The notes: generated by a model not told the origin, from the sequence alone. A stretch of 64,000 bases of DNA from Nymphaea colorata (GCF_008831285.2 NC_045140.1:10166505-10230504), one strand, 5' to 3'; positions 1 to 11,945 are shown, counted from the stretch's first letter. Made by a program: numbers and translations.

Positions 1-19
1 GGAAATGGAAGGGATGCAT

Positions 20-87
20 CTAGGAAGGAAGGAGGAGAATCGACATGGTGGACCTAGGAAGGAAGGAGGAGAATCAACATGGTAATG
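20..87. repeat. 34-bp tandem duplication
   Basis: Two adjacent 34-bp copies (20-53 and 54-87) built on CTAGGAAGGAAGGAGGAGAA, differing at about one base. An open frame from 45 to 233 runs through it but matches nothing I recognise, and I do not call it a gene. Confidence 0.7.
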
Positions 88-433
88 GCGCTACCATGAC
101 ACTAGGAGTAAAGGGAGAGGGGAAAACTTTTTTGGCCCATGCTTCTCCAGCCATAGCCCAGCGTGTTGTTATTGAACTTATAAGAGAGGTTAGACACAAT
201 ATTAGTTTTTTTATTGATACTTTGGTTCAGTGACCGATTCATGTTAGTCTATCGAGGAAAGCAAACTTTGACCAGCTTGAGTCTAATATGGTAAAAGGAG
301 GGGAAGTATCTAGGATCGCATGCATGTGAAATGAAGGTGATTTGAAGGACTGGGAACAAGTGGGTGGCCTGTGGTTTTTTCCTGGTTTACAAATGGAATA
401 ATATTCATGTTATTGGAGCCTATATATTAACAC

Positions 434-443
434 AACCACAAAT
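434..443. repeat. 10-bp target-site duplication, left copy
   Basis: AACCACAAAT, repeated exactly at 857-866 on the other side of the MITE. Removing the element plus one copy restores a continuous LINE endonuclease reading (HVIGAYILTQPQ then MSCLFGEL). Confidence 0.8.
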
Positions 444-856
444 AGGGATGTTAACGGATTGAATTCAAATTGGATATATCCTCCACTTTATCGGATATTC
501 ATATATTCAGATTCAAATTCAGATTTGAATTTGAATAAGGAAAAGTCATATCCGAATCTGATTTTACAATATGAATCCGTTTTTCATATTTATATTCGAA
601 TCCGAATCGGAATTTTGAACTAGATTTTGTCAATTTTCAAAATTTAATGGCATTAGATACATGATACTTGTTTAAAAATGAATTCAATCCGAATTGAATC
701 CAATCGGATGCCATTTGTTAAACCCGAATCCGATCAGATGCAATTTATTAAATCTGAACCGGTTTCTTAATCAGATACTATTTTTTTTTCCACATCCGAT
801 TTTTTTGGATCGGTTCTGTCGGATATCTGATTCAAATCGGATATATTGACATCCCT
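444..856. mobile_element. MITE (413 bp) nested in the LINE endonuclease
   Basis: The ends are imperfect inverted repeats starting AGGGATGT (left AGGGATGTTAACGGAT, right complement AGGGATGTCAATATAT). The element is flanked by a perfect 10-bp direct repeat, AACCACAAAT, at 434-443 and 857-866. The interior is made of degenerate copies of a GAATCCGAATC/ATTTGAAT theme and has no coding potential. A 9-10 bp target duplication is typical of Mutator-like elements, so a Mutator-derived MITE is my inference. Diverged relatives may lie at about 50030-50345 and 54110-54420. Confidence 0.8.
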
Positions 857-3800
857 AACCACAAATGAGCTGTTTGTTTGGAGAGTTAATGGACTGTATA
901 AAATAAGATGATGTCCTCACAGTTGTTATGAGGGACCTAAATGCTATGAAATCAGCCTTCAACAAAACTGGTAGGGCTTCCTCTTACCAATTGTGCAACA
1001 AGTTCTGTTTATTCTTGCAAGAATGCGGTTTGTGAGAGGTGGCTGATCTCAGAAGCCTCTATATTTGGACTAAACAAAGAAGAGGTGGAGTTTGGTGTGA
1101 GCTAGACTGATGTGTGACGAATGAAACTTGGGAAGATGATTATCTTGGGTATAAAAGTCTGAAAGCAAGAATAAGGGCTTTACTTGACCACAAGGCCCTT
1201 GTTTTTGGCACTAAAAGGATGCGACCCTTCCTATTCGGACCTCTAATGCTTCAAATTCTATATGTCATGACCCTCCATGATTCATGTAGTGGACATGATC
1301 AGGCACATATAAGAGGAGCTGTGATATGGTTGTCCCGTTCTCAAGGTCCTTATCAAGTTGGAGAAGGTGAAAACTAAACTTAAGTAATGAAGAAGAGAGA
1401 ACTATGATGTCGTGGCCGAGTGGGCGAAGGCTTTGTCAGACAGGCTATATAGGTTGCAAGCAGATATAAATTAAGGAAATTGGTGCCAATAAAAGGAAGT
1501 TGATAGAGTTAGAGAAGGGCTAAACAAAAGATTGCTCATGGAGAAAACTAATGGAGAGACATGGCCAAGATGAGATAGCTTAGGAAGCTCATGGACATCT
1601 CATATTTCCAAAGGCACTACTAAACTACTTAATCGCTCACATTTCATCAAATATTTAGTAGTCGTGGAGTATGTACCATGTGGGTGGGTGTTATTAAAAT
1701 TTTCAGAAAACATGTTCTCAAGCATGAACAACCTTCACTACAATGGCTTTCTGCAAGACAAACACAAACATAAACTACGACGAAGAGTACAGAGAACTCA
1801 CCCCGTACAGGAAGCACCTAGATTGCTGTTCATGAATTGGTGCAGCCTTTCATTTGGGGTGCAATTCCTGATTGTTCTTCAATTTGTGCATTTTCTCTTC
1901 CATTGGGAGTTTTGGGAACATAAGGAACTTGTGATGGGCACAATTTTTTATTGCTTTTCAATTTGGGTGTTTGCTCGTCTTTAAGTTGGGGGTTTTGGAA
2001 ACCTAACGAACATGTGATGACAGTATTTTCCACGCTTATAGAAGGTGATCAATGACAAGGAAATGAATCCACATACCTGGTGGGGAGAAAATTTTGGCAG
2101 CAAACAATGGCTTCTGATATACTCGGAATGAAAATCCCTACCAACGATTATTGGGCACACACGCATGTCGTCGACCATTGCCCATGGTTTCTTGTGCACA
2201 GCTGACGCCACTTTTTGTCGACCACAAGAGTCGTCCGCTGCACTTTGCCATCTACTCCAATGCCTTGCCTTTGTCGGGATGCCTCACAATTGGTGTAGGG
2301 AGGGTGATCACAATTCTATGTTTTTCAGGTCACAGCTGAAGACAAATAGGAGAACAGCAAAGTTCTTAGTATGCAGGTTGGATATCAGAGCTACTTGTCA
2401 CTTCCCAACATTTTGGAAGCATGACTAGCTTTCATGAGGGACTGGCTAGTGGTGAGCTCAATGTGTCTTCTGTAAGAGGAAATTGTGTCTAATGAGAAAA
2501 AATTGAGACTTTTAATGTAGGTTCGGTCTGAAAGGGAGGTCGAAAGAGTTATCTAATTTTTAGACAAAGCGGTAGACCCTGGTAGAAGTTTAAATTATTT
2601 CTATCATGAATTGTGGGAGGTCAAAGGCAAAGACATGAGTAGTGCTGTAGAATATTTCTGTAGGGCTAAGAGATTGGCTGACAGTATAGCTTTTACTAAT
2701 ATCATACTCATTCCTAAAATGAGTGGCGCTGTCAAGATTGAGGACTTTAGACCTATTGTCCTTTGTAACAATATGTAGAAGATTATCTCCAAAGTGATGG
2801 TTGCTATAATGCACTATATACTTGCGCACATTATAGGAGAGAAACGGAGATCTTTTGTTAAGAATAAAGTCATCCATCTCAGATTGCCCTGACTAATTAA
2901 GTGGTAGATTTGCTTAATAGTATAAAGGAGTCATTTGTCTTAAACTAGACCTCTTGAAGGCATATGATAGGGTGTCTTGCAAGTTCCTCACTAATAGCAT
3001 GTCGTATTTAGTGTTGAGTTAGATTAATAATAAAATGCGTATGTTGGGTTGCCTTTCCGATTCTTACAAATGGTGCAGAGGCCACACAATTCAAAGGTGG
3101 TGGGGGAATCATACAAGGGGATATCCTCTTCCCCTACTTGTTCGTAATAGTTATGGTGATGGTCGCGCCCATTATATGAATAAGAGAGTAGATGAGAGAA
3201 GAATTCTCACCCGTATCTGTTAGAAAACCATCCTTAGGTGAGCTCTCTTTATGTTTGCAAATAATTTTTTGATTGTTCCAAAGAGGTCCACTAAATCAGT
3301 CAAAGAGATCAAGGTGTTCCTGGAAGAAGATTTTGGCCTTGTTGTCAATGGGCACAAGTCTATAATTGTGTCTTTTGCTAGGAGCTCAGCTAAAAGGGAG
3401 CAAATAAGTAGCATCCTAGGCTGGCAGCTCGGGAAGCCCGTATCATGTATTTGGACCTTTTCATTTACACTGGTTCCCTGAAGGATGAGCATTTTCGTGG
3501 ACTAGTGTTGAAAACGAAGAGAAAAATATCCAATTGGAAAACTAAATTTCTCTCTTTTATCGTATAATGTGTCTTATAGAACACAATATTGGCTTGCTTC
3601 TCACCTTTTAAATGCAAGTATTTCTCCTCCCTAAAGCTGTTATGCATAAATTGGAACAAGCGATGGCTTCCTTCTTATGAGTGGAGTTGAGCACAGAGCA
3701 AAAAAAGTCACTATGTTAGCTTCATCAAACCAGTTTTGGAAGGGGGAATTAGCATTCAGAAGGTTGTGGAAGTTAATTAGTGGCAGTTGGCATTCGAAAT

Positions 3801-5364
3801 TATGCTAGATAGTAAACCGTGATTTGATCCTTTTCAAGTGAATTATTAGAAGTTATTTGAGAAGTTCAAACAGTTTGTGGTCCAGAATATGAAAGGAAAG
3901 GGATCTTGGGCATGACACAGACTTGCCATGGTTTGGAAAAGATTAGGAGCAATGTCAAATGGAAGATTGCCTCAAGCGCAAGAGTCAAATGCTGGGTTGG
4001 TAGATGGTTGGATTGAATTCTTGCTGATGACTTGGATGGGGAGGCTATGACAGAGTTATTCAATGATGGAACGTTCGGTAAAGAAGACATGTAACAGTAG
4101 GAGGAGTTGAACCTATGGCATTGAAGAGTGTGGCAAGCTATTGATCACATTCATCTCCAAGATGTATTACATCAATTGGAAAGTGACTCAAGCAACTTGA
4201 AGAGCCAGGCCAACAAAGACATTTGGGAAGCAATTTGTCATTGGGAGACTAGCTAAAGATGGAGACCGAACATATGGACCAGCAAGATGCATGAGAGAGC
4301 TGCATGGTTTCTCTTTGTAGCTAGAGAGAATAAGTTCCCCACCTTAGATAAGTGGTAGCAGAGGGGAGCCACATTGGCTAATAGATGTTATCTCTTCCAT
4401 ATGGTGGAGGAAAATGGCCCTATTTCTCAATTGCCGTAAGTCTATTAACATTTGGAGTTGGATTTCAAAGAAATTTGGGTACACACGTGTGCCTTGCATA
4501 TAAGTAGTGGCCTGGAAAATCTGGTGGTAGAGAAACCAGATTGTCCATGATGGTGAAAAGGAGCTCAGGCCAGCATTAAGATTACATGGAGAACCTCCCA
4601 AGCAGGTTTTCAAGGAATGCTAGTCAAGGAAAAGGAAAAAATCTATTGAAGGTTTGGATGACCCTAGGCATTTTTTGTGTTGACACGACTGTTCATGCAG
4701 TTGGGGTTCGTCTAGAATCAATTGACTTATGAAGGATAAAAAGTATACATGTGGGAGTTATTTGGTTGTGGTTTGGAAAAGTAGAGTGAAGAGACAGCTA
4801 GAGTAGTCGGTTCTCAGGGCAGCAGGGGGAGTGAGGGGATGGAGATGGAGATGTTGTCATCTTGGCTAGAAGAGCAAGTCCAAGAGGATAGCTGTGATAT
4901 CCTGTTAAATAACAAAGCTCGGGTGAAGAGGTTAAAAGGTAGGCTTGAAGGCAGAAGAAAATGGGAAGATAGATGGAGGCGAGTGAATGATGCTCAAAGC
5001 AGAATTAAAATTTCCTGCCAATTCCCTTCGATGGAAGCGGGGCTTCTAATGTGGAATTGTGGAACAATTGAATGAAGGCCAGATACAGGATGAATACTTT
5101 ATCGTTGTTGATCTAGATAGGTTTTAGATTTGGACTTTTGGCTTTAAGATTGAGTTCTCTTTTGGCTTGTAGTGGTTTCTAGTAGATTTTGATTGTCTTT
5201 TTTTGGTCTCGTTGGGAGACAGGATGTTTAACTTATTTTGTTTGTTATTAGTCTAACGCTTAAATAAAGCTATGGGGCCTAGCTCCTATTATACTTTCTC
5301 CTTGGAAAAGGGAAATGATTTTCTAGCGCACCCTTCGACTAGCTGGGAAGCATTGGATAGATGA

Positions 5365-5430
5365 ATACCATGCATGTTATGGGGGCATGCATGATGCATA
5401 CCATGCATGTTATGGGGGCATACATGATGC
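5365..5430. repeat. 33-bp tandem duplication
   Basis: Two adjacent 33-bp units (5365-5397 and 5398-5430) starting ATACCATGCATG and ending GCATGATGC, with about one difference. No gene is attached to it. Confidence 0.75.
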
Positions 5431-5584
5431 ATGAGATGGCCACATTCTTGCCCGTTATGTCCAAACCACGTTCATTTTTCATCCCTGCCCCTTCCCCTTT
5501 TGGAATATTTGTTTATGAGCTATTAATGCCTTTTACGTTTCCTCTTTTTATGAACAATACTCGGTGTGGTTAATTGTAAACCAT

Positions 5585-5990
5585 AGAGCCAAGTTCGAGC
5601 CAAGCTGAGCTGGCTCGAACTTGGCCCAAGTGACATAAGCTACAACTTGAGCTCGGCTCAAGCTAGAGTTGGGTAGATCGAGTTTAAAAAGTTAGCCGAG
5701 CCATGTAGGAAAAAACTATCTTTCACTGTAAAAGGAGATGCTCAGAGTTTGAACCTTGAATGTGTTGGTTTCATTGGTTTCAAACCTTAAAGAAACCTAC
5801 TAGGATAATTTCTCTATTAGAATAAAAAAGAAAACTCACACATATTTTTTTCTCCACAAGTTTAATCGAGTTTAACTAGGACAACCATGGCTTGCTCAAG
5901 CTCGACTCATTAAATTAAATGAGTACATATATTTTTTTAATACACTTGAACTCAACCCATTTATTAAAGAGTGGCTCGACTGCTTGAACA
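5585..5990. repeat. Dispersed GAGCTCGAGCC-rich repeat
   Basis: Interspersed low-complexity sequence made of GAGCCAAGTTCGAGC, GCTCGAACTTGG and TCGAGTTTAA words. The same theme recurs at 12255-12745, so this is a dispersed repeat or MITE-like family rather than unique sequence. Borders and class are not resolved. Confidence 0.5.
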
Positions 5991-6474
5991 GGAGAAGAAG
6001 ATAAGAGGGAGAGGAGAATTTTAGACCAGATAGAGGGGAGCCTTAGAGGGGCTGAGATAAAGAGAGGAAAAGGGAAGGAGAAGAGAAAGAAAGTGCTTCT
6101 TGGTTACGGGCGTTGAATTTGTTCTTCTTTTTTTCTGTCTTTTTCTTTGTCTTTGATTTTAACTACTACCAGCATTCAATGGAAGGAGAAGGCTTTTTGG
6201 AGGGAGATCAAGATACACTCTGTTTGGATTTAAGAGTAGAAGAAGAATTCTCCATCAACGAATAAACACAGCATAAGTAGGTGGGAAAGCATTTAACGCC
6301 CGAAGGAGAGGTATAGAGATACAAAAATGTAAATTAATCGACTCATTTTGGAGATGAAAAATGAATTATTAATTTTTTCATGTTCACATTGTTTGGGTGC
6401 ATTTGATCGTGTTACACCCTTATTTGGAGGACAAAGACACCAATGCATTTTACCTCATATATGAAGACATCGTG
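5991..6474. other. No gene seen; GA-rich then AT-rich
   Basis: A purine-rich stretch (about 5993-6090) passes into ordinary AT-rich sequence. I see no supported gene or element here. Confidence 0.5.
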
Positions 6475-6641
6475 AGGGGCAGTTTAGCATTAGGAGTAAG
6501 GTGCAAGTGTTTCATGAACCTACCTCAAAATTGGGGTAGATTCATGGAACATTTGAACATAAATGTTCAAAGAATCTATTTCAATTTTGAGGTAGATTCA
6601 TGTAACACTCACTGGTTGTTTGTAAAGCCAAACTGCCCCCT
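6475..6641. mobile_element. MITE with GGGGCAGTTT termini (167 bp)
   Basis: The left end reads AGGGGCAGTTTAGC and the right end is the near-exact complement, GCCAAACTGCCCCCT. The interior is itself palindromic: GAACCTACCTCAAAATTGGGG is answered by CAATTTTGAGGTAGATTC. No clear target duplication is seen. The open frame at 6397-6693 crosses it and is not a gene. Confidence 0.6.
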
Positions 6642-7498
6642 AAGGATTTTTTTTTCCTACTTTTATTTTATTTTGCTGAATTTTATATCCTAGCATCAAA
6701 ACAATTGAAAGATTGTAACGATGTTACACTATGATTATTGAAATTAATGTCCCTTTTTAATACAAATTCATCCTTTTCATATTCTTACAAAGGTCAATTA
6801 GCAGCTCGCTGTAGCTATTCAGCCTCAAATTAGATGGTTTATATATGTATCTATTTCATTCAATTAAAAAAACAGTTTTATTTGGAATCACGAAGTAATC
6901 GTAATAGGTTTGCTGACAGCTGTGCATTATAAGTCACTGAACGATTAATATATCAAATGCTCACACAAGTCAACCCAGAAAAGAAAAACCTCCTTCAAAC
7001 AAGGAAGCTGGAATTAGGGTGAGCATCCACCCCCTGATGCAGTATGGTCAAGGAAACGTTATTTTCCATGTTGGTTACTAAAACCATATAACAATTTACA
7101 TAAACTAAGAGTACTTTTAGCCAGCTTCAAGAAAAACTCAAGTAACAAAAATATTGAAACGGGAATATATTAGTAAAGTATATAAACATATTCACGTGCA
7201 TGAATGGCATATATTATATATAAACTGATGATGCATCTTGTTATATCGATCGAAGCAATTAATTAATGACTGGCAATTGAGGTAGGTAGCACTCTAAATC
7301 CTTATTAAAGTTGACAATAAAAGTAAATAGCAGTAACGATCGAATTAGTAAACCGCGGGCCCATGCGTTTAGTCAAACTAATGAAACGATCGAATAGCTG
7401 TTAATTATGTTCCATCTGCAGTTTAATGAATTAATGGAAGAAGGAATAAAAGTGAGTTAATTAATTTTGGCGTACGTTTACTGTTCACCAACGCGGCG

Positions 7499-7506
7499 TA
7501 TATAAT
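7499..7506 (+). promoter_or_regulatory. TATA box of LTP-like gene A
   Basis: TATATAAT, 94 bp upstream of the ATG at 7600, which leaves room for a leader of about 60-70 bp. It is conserved at the same distance in copy B and has a counterpart in pseudogene D. Confidence 0.7.
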
Positions 7507-7599
7507 GGGGTGGAGGAACAGGTGTTGTGGACACACTCGATCGATCGAGGGTTTGAAAGAGATTAGAGAGAAGGAAAAGTAAAGGATCAACGGCCAAAG

Positions 7600-7980
7600 A
7601 TGGGGAGCGGGAAGGTGGCGGTGTTGCTGGTGTTGGTGTTGACGCCTGTGCTGATGGAGGTTGCCGCCGCACAGGCAGCAGTGAACCCTGAAAACTTATT
7701 ATATGACTTCTTTCATAGTATAATATTCTCGCCCATTAATTGTGCCAAAGCCCTGCCACAATATCTACACCTTTTGGTTGTTAATGCAAAGGGTGGCAAA
7801 CTGGTGCCTAGTAAGATGCTGTGCTACGCCCTCAAGAACGTTCCCGCATCATGCCTTGATATGCTTTACATGGATTTCCTGATACCGCCATTTTACGTCA
7901 ACATATTTTTCGCTGCCTGTGGACTCCCTCTCCCTCCCAGTGCCACACCACCTGAACGAGATCCTGAAAATGGAGACTGA
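7600..7980 (+). CDS. Secreted four-cysteine LTP-like protein, copy A
   Basis: Single-exon gene for a 126-residue protein. Residues 1-24 are a signal peptide (hydrophobic VAVLLVLVLTPVLM, small residues AAA before Q25), so export is expected. The mature part has cysteines at 48, 75, 85 and 107 and ends in a Pro-rich acidic tail after CGLPLPP. The spacing C75-X9-C85 and the CGLPLPP end recall non-specific lipid-transfer proteins, where a CC, CXC and terminal Cys would be expected. Here M73-L74-C75 and C85-L86-D87 occupy those places, so half of the eight cysteines are missing. I infer a diverged LTP-fold protein; lipid binding is unproven, and it could be another small secreted cysteine protein. 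The ATG at 7600 fits the TATA box at 7499 and the signal peptide. Copy B differs at one residue only. Confidence 0.7.
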   Translation: MGSGKVAVLLVLVLTPVLMEVAAAQAAVNPENLLYDFFHSIIFSPINCAKALPQYLHLLVVNAKGGKLVPSKMLCYALKNVPASCLDMLYMDFLIPPFYVNIFFAACGLPLPPSATPPERDPENGD

Positions 7981-8166
7981 TCAATTCATCGCCAGGCATC
8001 ATCAGGAGATCAATGCAACGCTACCTTCTACCTCTTGCTGCTTCTCTGCTCGATAATTATATAATACAGAGTGCTTCATCTCTATATATGTTGATCGGTT
8101 GTTGCTCTTCACCGTGGCATGTGATGGAGATTCATTCATATGTGGCCCTCATCACATGTTCTCTTT

Positions 8167-8172
8167 AATAAA
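8167..8172 (+). terminator. Likely polyadenylation signal of gene A
   Basis: AATAAA about 190 bp after the stop codon, within the block shared with copy B (AATAAA at 15721-15726). Confidence 0.45.
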
Positions 8173-8180
8173 AATGAAAT

Positions 8181-9102
8181 TTATGGTTATTTTTTACGTG
8201 CTACATCTGGCGAGGCACCAATTTGGGTTCACCTTTGTCATTGTTGATTTATTGTCTCCAGGACGCCAGATTGCTGAACAAGCATGCCCAAATAGCTCCA
8301 AAACATGGATGGAGGACAGCCACACGCACACACACATTGTGTGTATAGAATGAGAAATTAGCCGATTTTCCTCTCAATAGATCGGAATCGGATGTTTATA
8401 AGTCCATCCGCTTCCACTTCATGCCTATCCTTGATTATTTGCGAATGTGTTTAAAAGCCCAATCGGCAGTACTATGCACCAACCCCCATCAACTGAAGAT
8501 CGTCTATTTTCTTTTTCTTTTCTTTTTTTATATAACATGATTTTATTGACGTGATAAAAGATCCATGGTTGATGATATACATGGTTCCTCAAACTGAAGG
8601 TCTTAAGTTACAACTAAGATCCATAATTGAAGCCTTTATTTATTTAGCCTTTTTACATTAAGAAAAGCTTGGATTAAAAATCAAAGAAAAGAGGATTCGA
8701 TCTTAAATCCACTGTTCTCAAATCTTAAAGACTTTATATCAAACGCCCCTTAAAAGATTGTAGGTTATTGCAGTCAGAGTTTACATGAATGGCAATTTTT
8801 TTTAAAAAAAGGAAAACACTTAAATTTTTGTGAAATTACACTACATTTTAGAAAATAAAATTCCTTCGACTGCTGGACTTATTTAATTCAAGTAGCTAAG
8901 CAACCACTATACAACCAAGAGGTGAACGAGGGGGCAGAAGTGCTACGTTGTGTATATATATAAGAAATTGAAATCAACCGACTAAATAGTTTTTTCTTTT
9001 TGTCGCTCAAAACCATCGCACAATGTGCATTTGCAATGACTAATTACTTGGTCACAGTTTTTAACAACAAAATATATTTTCATGACCAAAATAAAAAAAG
9101 TT

Positions 9103-9105
<3 letters not shown>
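8181..9105. other. No gene seen; AT-rich intergenic
   Basis: Ordinary AT-rich sequence. A stretch near 8690-8760 (TTAAATCCACTGTTCTCAAATC...) resembles 55160-55215, so both may be relics of one dispersed repeat. No supported gene. Confidence 0.4.

Positions 9106-9146
<41 letters not shown>
9106..9146. repeat. (TA)n microsatellite
   Basis: About 20 uninterrupted TA units. The open frames that cross it (poly Tyr-Ile) are artefacts of the repeat. Confidence 0.9.
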
Positions 9147-9149
<3 letters not shown>

Positions 9150-9150
<1 letters not shown>

Positions 9151-10400
9151 GTTTTTGCGAAGAATATTTACTATTATGTCCATGATAATTTTGCTTCTGA
9201 CGAGAAGAAAAGGAGAATAATGGGTGGGATCGCGGTCAGATAAGCTCTGCAAGAAACCTACATTATATCTACTTAACGGTTCGGAGAGACCCTTCAAATC
9301 GAATTGCCTAGGCCCAGGTTCTCACGGGAGGTTTCAATCCCATTCTTGGATCCAGATTCTACCAGACCTCTGATCCTCCATGACGATAGCAAGTCTACCG
9401 CTACTGATTAAGCAATTGAACCGAACCGGGTCAGGAGTCATTATTTCTTCTTTTTGAAAATCTTAAGTGTAAGTGGAGTTGGAAGCTTGTTTGATAAGAA
9501 AAATCCAGACTCGCAACAGATTTAAGTCTCATGTATGATTTATTAACATGTAGATAATGGAAAATTTGGAGAGAGTTAGTTGTAACCATATACGGATCCC
9601 ATATGTGGGACATAAATTCCAATTTGATTGCAAAGCGGTAGGGCGCAATCGGGCACTTTGCATCCTACGTCCAAATCCGGTGTATCGGAGATCCAAAACC
9701 GGATAATAGTGGGTTGCATGTTCCCGCTCCGAAATAGAGTGAAGAGAGCCAATACTGAAGGACCGTGAAGCAAAGCTGATCAAATCTGTTGTTGCCGGAA
9801 CGTAAAATCGTAAATGTCTTGGAAATTTTTCCTTTATGAGAACTGCAGTCAGCACGCTGTCTGTCTTCCAAATATTAAACTAACCAATACTTAGTTATCT
9901 AGAGCCAACACACACACACACACATATATATATATATTAAACTAACTAATACTTAGTTATCTAAATGGTGAAGATAAAAAAAATATAATTTAAAATTAGA
10001 TAACGAAAGTAGTCATCAGTCTTTTTTTTCTTTATTTTTTCTTAACCATCCATTATGTTAGATCAGACGGTCCAAACTCTAAAGTCCAATATGTTAGATC
10101 ACTGTAATTCCGTTGTTGTTGTGCGTTAGATGTTGTCATATAGGTAAAATTTAAAAATTTCGGTAAAGAAGATTGATTAAATTATAATTTGCCATGACTT
10201 AGAGTGCTGAGATGGTTTATGCTGGCCTTTGGTAACGATTTATGTCTCTTCTAGCTACCATTTTTTAAAATTTAGTCCTTTGGTAATTATCCAACAGACG
10301 ACAATATATATATATATATCCACATATATACGAACCGAGCGCAATGTTAGGCTGGTTTGGGCTGTCTATGTGAACGGTCCATTCTTTAGGCCCTGTTTGA
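9150..10400. other. No gene seen; intergenic
   Basis: The sequence 9220-9440 is somewhat GC-richer and could be a transposon fragment, but I cannot class it. Overlapping minus-strand open frames at 9529-9871 have no recognisable domain. A (TA)n run sits near 10303-10319. Confidence 0.35.
9877..9963. repeat. Direct repeat around a (CA)n(TA)n tract
   Basis: TTAAACTAACCAATACTTAG (about 9877-9903) recurs with one change at about 9938-9963. Between them lie an ACACAC run and a TATATA run. It looks like a local slippage duplication. Confidence 0.6.
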
Positions 10401-11579
10401 TGACATGAAAGAATCTAATATGGTAAAATTAACCTTGTTTGATGCACAAGAAAGTTTTTTATAGAGTAAAATTAACCCTCTTTGATGCACAAGGTAAAAT
10501 ATATGAGAAACTTTTTTCTTAGATGATCTTCCAAAACACGTTTCATACCATCCACAAATAATTACAGAAAAAGTCCATAACTTCTAGCTGCTTAGCTAAA
10601 ATTGAACTCCAGCCATCAGGCATATCACTTTTCCCTATATACACTAATTGTATTTCTACAAGCATACTCCAATGTGCAAGTTTCAAACCTTCCATGTCGA
10701 CACTAGCCCTCCCATGTTATGATGCTTTAACATAAACATCATAGCATATGAAGTTATAAATATGTTCATCCCTTTAAGTTTTCAGTTAACTAGAATATAA
10801 GCATGTTTTCAACCCCCCATAAGTGTGTTAACATCAGAAGACGATATCAATCATACTGGATGTGTCCATTATCACATCCAATGCACCATTAAAAACAGAG
10901 AAAAACAGCGGGAAGCACCTGTCTATCATAATGTAGTTGCAAAAGACAGCAAATATTAACATAACATAAGCACCATTTACAAAAAACTATACACCAATCA
11001 CATGATCTGAGACACCGTCCGTCTTCAACTGGATACAAAACAAAAAAGATGGCAAAGCTTGCATGAAATACCCATGAAAGTTTTTTTGTTTTGTATGCAT
11101 ATCACTTTTCAGATCTAACCGCTGTTAGGAACAACACAATGTTTCTCATGTACTCTCAAGAGGGGGTTGGAAGCAACAAGGAAGAAGACAAAGATTTACA
11201 TGGTTTAGAGCAATAATCTCCTATGTCCACGGTCTCACAGATCTTTACTATTCACTCTCAGATGAACACCAACACTTTCAGAGAAGAAGCACAGAAGCGG
11301 CCCTCCTCTCAAAATAAGGATTAGGGTAAAACTCGCATTTATACACAATGACATAAATGCCCTTACATAAGAAATAGGGCAAAACCCGCATTTGCATATG
11401 AGTGTCCATTATGGATTAAGTTCCATACACCAACAACAACTGCCACATGTGCCACCGATCTAAATCATCATGAAAAACTCTAGAGGAGAAATGAAAGGGA
11501 AAACGAAAGAGAAACACAACATGGTGATAAAAACGAACAAGAAGCACATTTATCCAATTAAAGTGAACCACTCACCTGG
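10401..11579. other. No gene seen; possible LTR relic near 11115-11420
   Basis: Mostly AT-rich and unrecognised. The 11150-11260 part (AAGATTTACATGGTTTAG..., CCACGGTC) resembles leader and LTR sequence of plant copia elements and the stretch 27230-27290. It may be an old LTR piece; borders cannot be set. Confidence 0.35.
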
Positions 11580-11945
11580 AGAGATGGATCTCATTTAGTG
11601 GCTCGACCTAGGGCGAGTGATAAAAGAGGAAGGGGATTAGGGCACCGTATAGCAGAAACATAGGGAGAGGGGGGAGAAGCAAGGCCACCTTACCGGGCAC
11701 GAAGTAGGAAGAGGAAGATAGCCGGGTTCGACAGAGAGGCAAATCGCTGGCTTGGACACAGGGAGGCTGACGGCTTCGCAGAGAGAAAACCGTTCGATGG
11801 TCGAGTACTTGAGAGACAAAAGCCTCCAGCGAGGGCCGGACGGTAAGAGATCTTCGCTTGGGGGAGGCGACAGTCTCCCCTGCCTAAACCTGAGAGAGCC
11901 GTCCCCTCCCCATAGCCGCCGTCGGCCTCCCCGGCAGACTAAAAA
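11580..11945. other. GC-rich island of unknown origin
   Basis: About 360 bp clearly richer in G and C, and in CG dinucleotides, than its surroundings. Short open frames run on both strands (11637-11819 minus, 11752-11949 plus) with no domain. On the minus strand a CCCG|GTAAGG splice-donor-like site occurs near 11690-11700, so it could be a first exon or a captured gene fragment. No function is assigned. Confidence 0.35.

Larger units (their letters stand above)
380..5275 (+). mobile_element. Decayed L1-type LINE retrotransposon
   Basis: A LINE of the plant L1 type, read in pieces through many stops and frameshifts. An endonuclease-like segment (DLNAMKSAF, about 930-960, then DLRSLYIWTKQRRGG, about 1043-1090) is followed by reverse-transcriptase motifs in the usual order: LIPKM..DFRPIVLCN (about 2700-2772), KLDLLKAYDRV (2942-2975), GGIIQGDILFPYLF (3103-3148), FANNFLIVPK (3251-3280), GLVVNGHKS (3335-3360) and LGWQLGKP (3415-3440). 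A zf-RVT-like stretch lies near 4290-4370. The catalytic pair of the FADD box reads NN, so the enzyme would be dead. A T-rich tail with AATAAAGCTATGGGG near 5260-5275 looks like the 3' end of plant LINEs. The left limit is uncertain. A MITE interrupts the endonuclease at 444-856. Confidence 0.85.
6780..8180 (+). repeat. Duplicated block A (LTP-like gene plus promoter)
   Basis: Block containing the gene at 7600-7980. Positions 7361-8180 match 14922-15736 with about nine substitutions and one 10-11 bp gap. Its upstream part (about 6830-6930, AGATGGTTT..., TAATCGTAATAG) is a weaker match to 16085-16165, and its promoter resembles 35720-35890. The block is one unit of a dispersed tandem family. 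Confidence 0.75.

Noticed and set aside
7478-7672. Minus-strand Pro/Ser-rich frame over the LTP-like gene start (also 15032-15226)
   Set aside because: Antisense of the leader and signal peptide of copies A and B; its duplication simply follows that of the block.
9000-9297. Frames encoding Tyr-Ile repeats on both strands
   Set aside because: Translation of a (TA)n microsatellite. The same applies to 15744-15986, 16729-16974 and 43398-43604.
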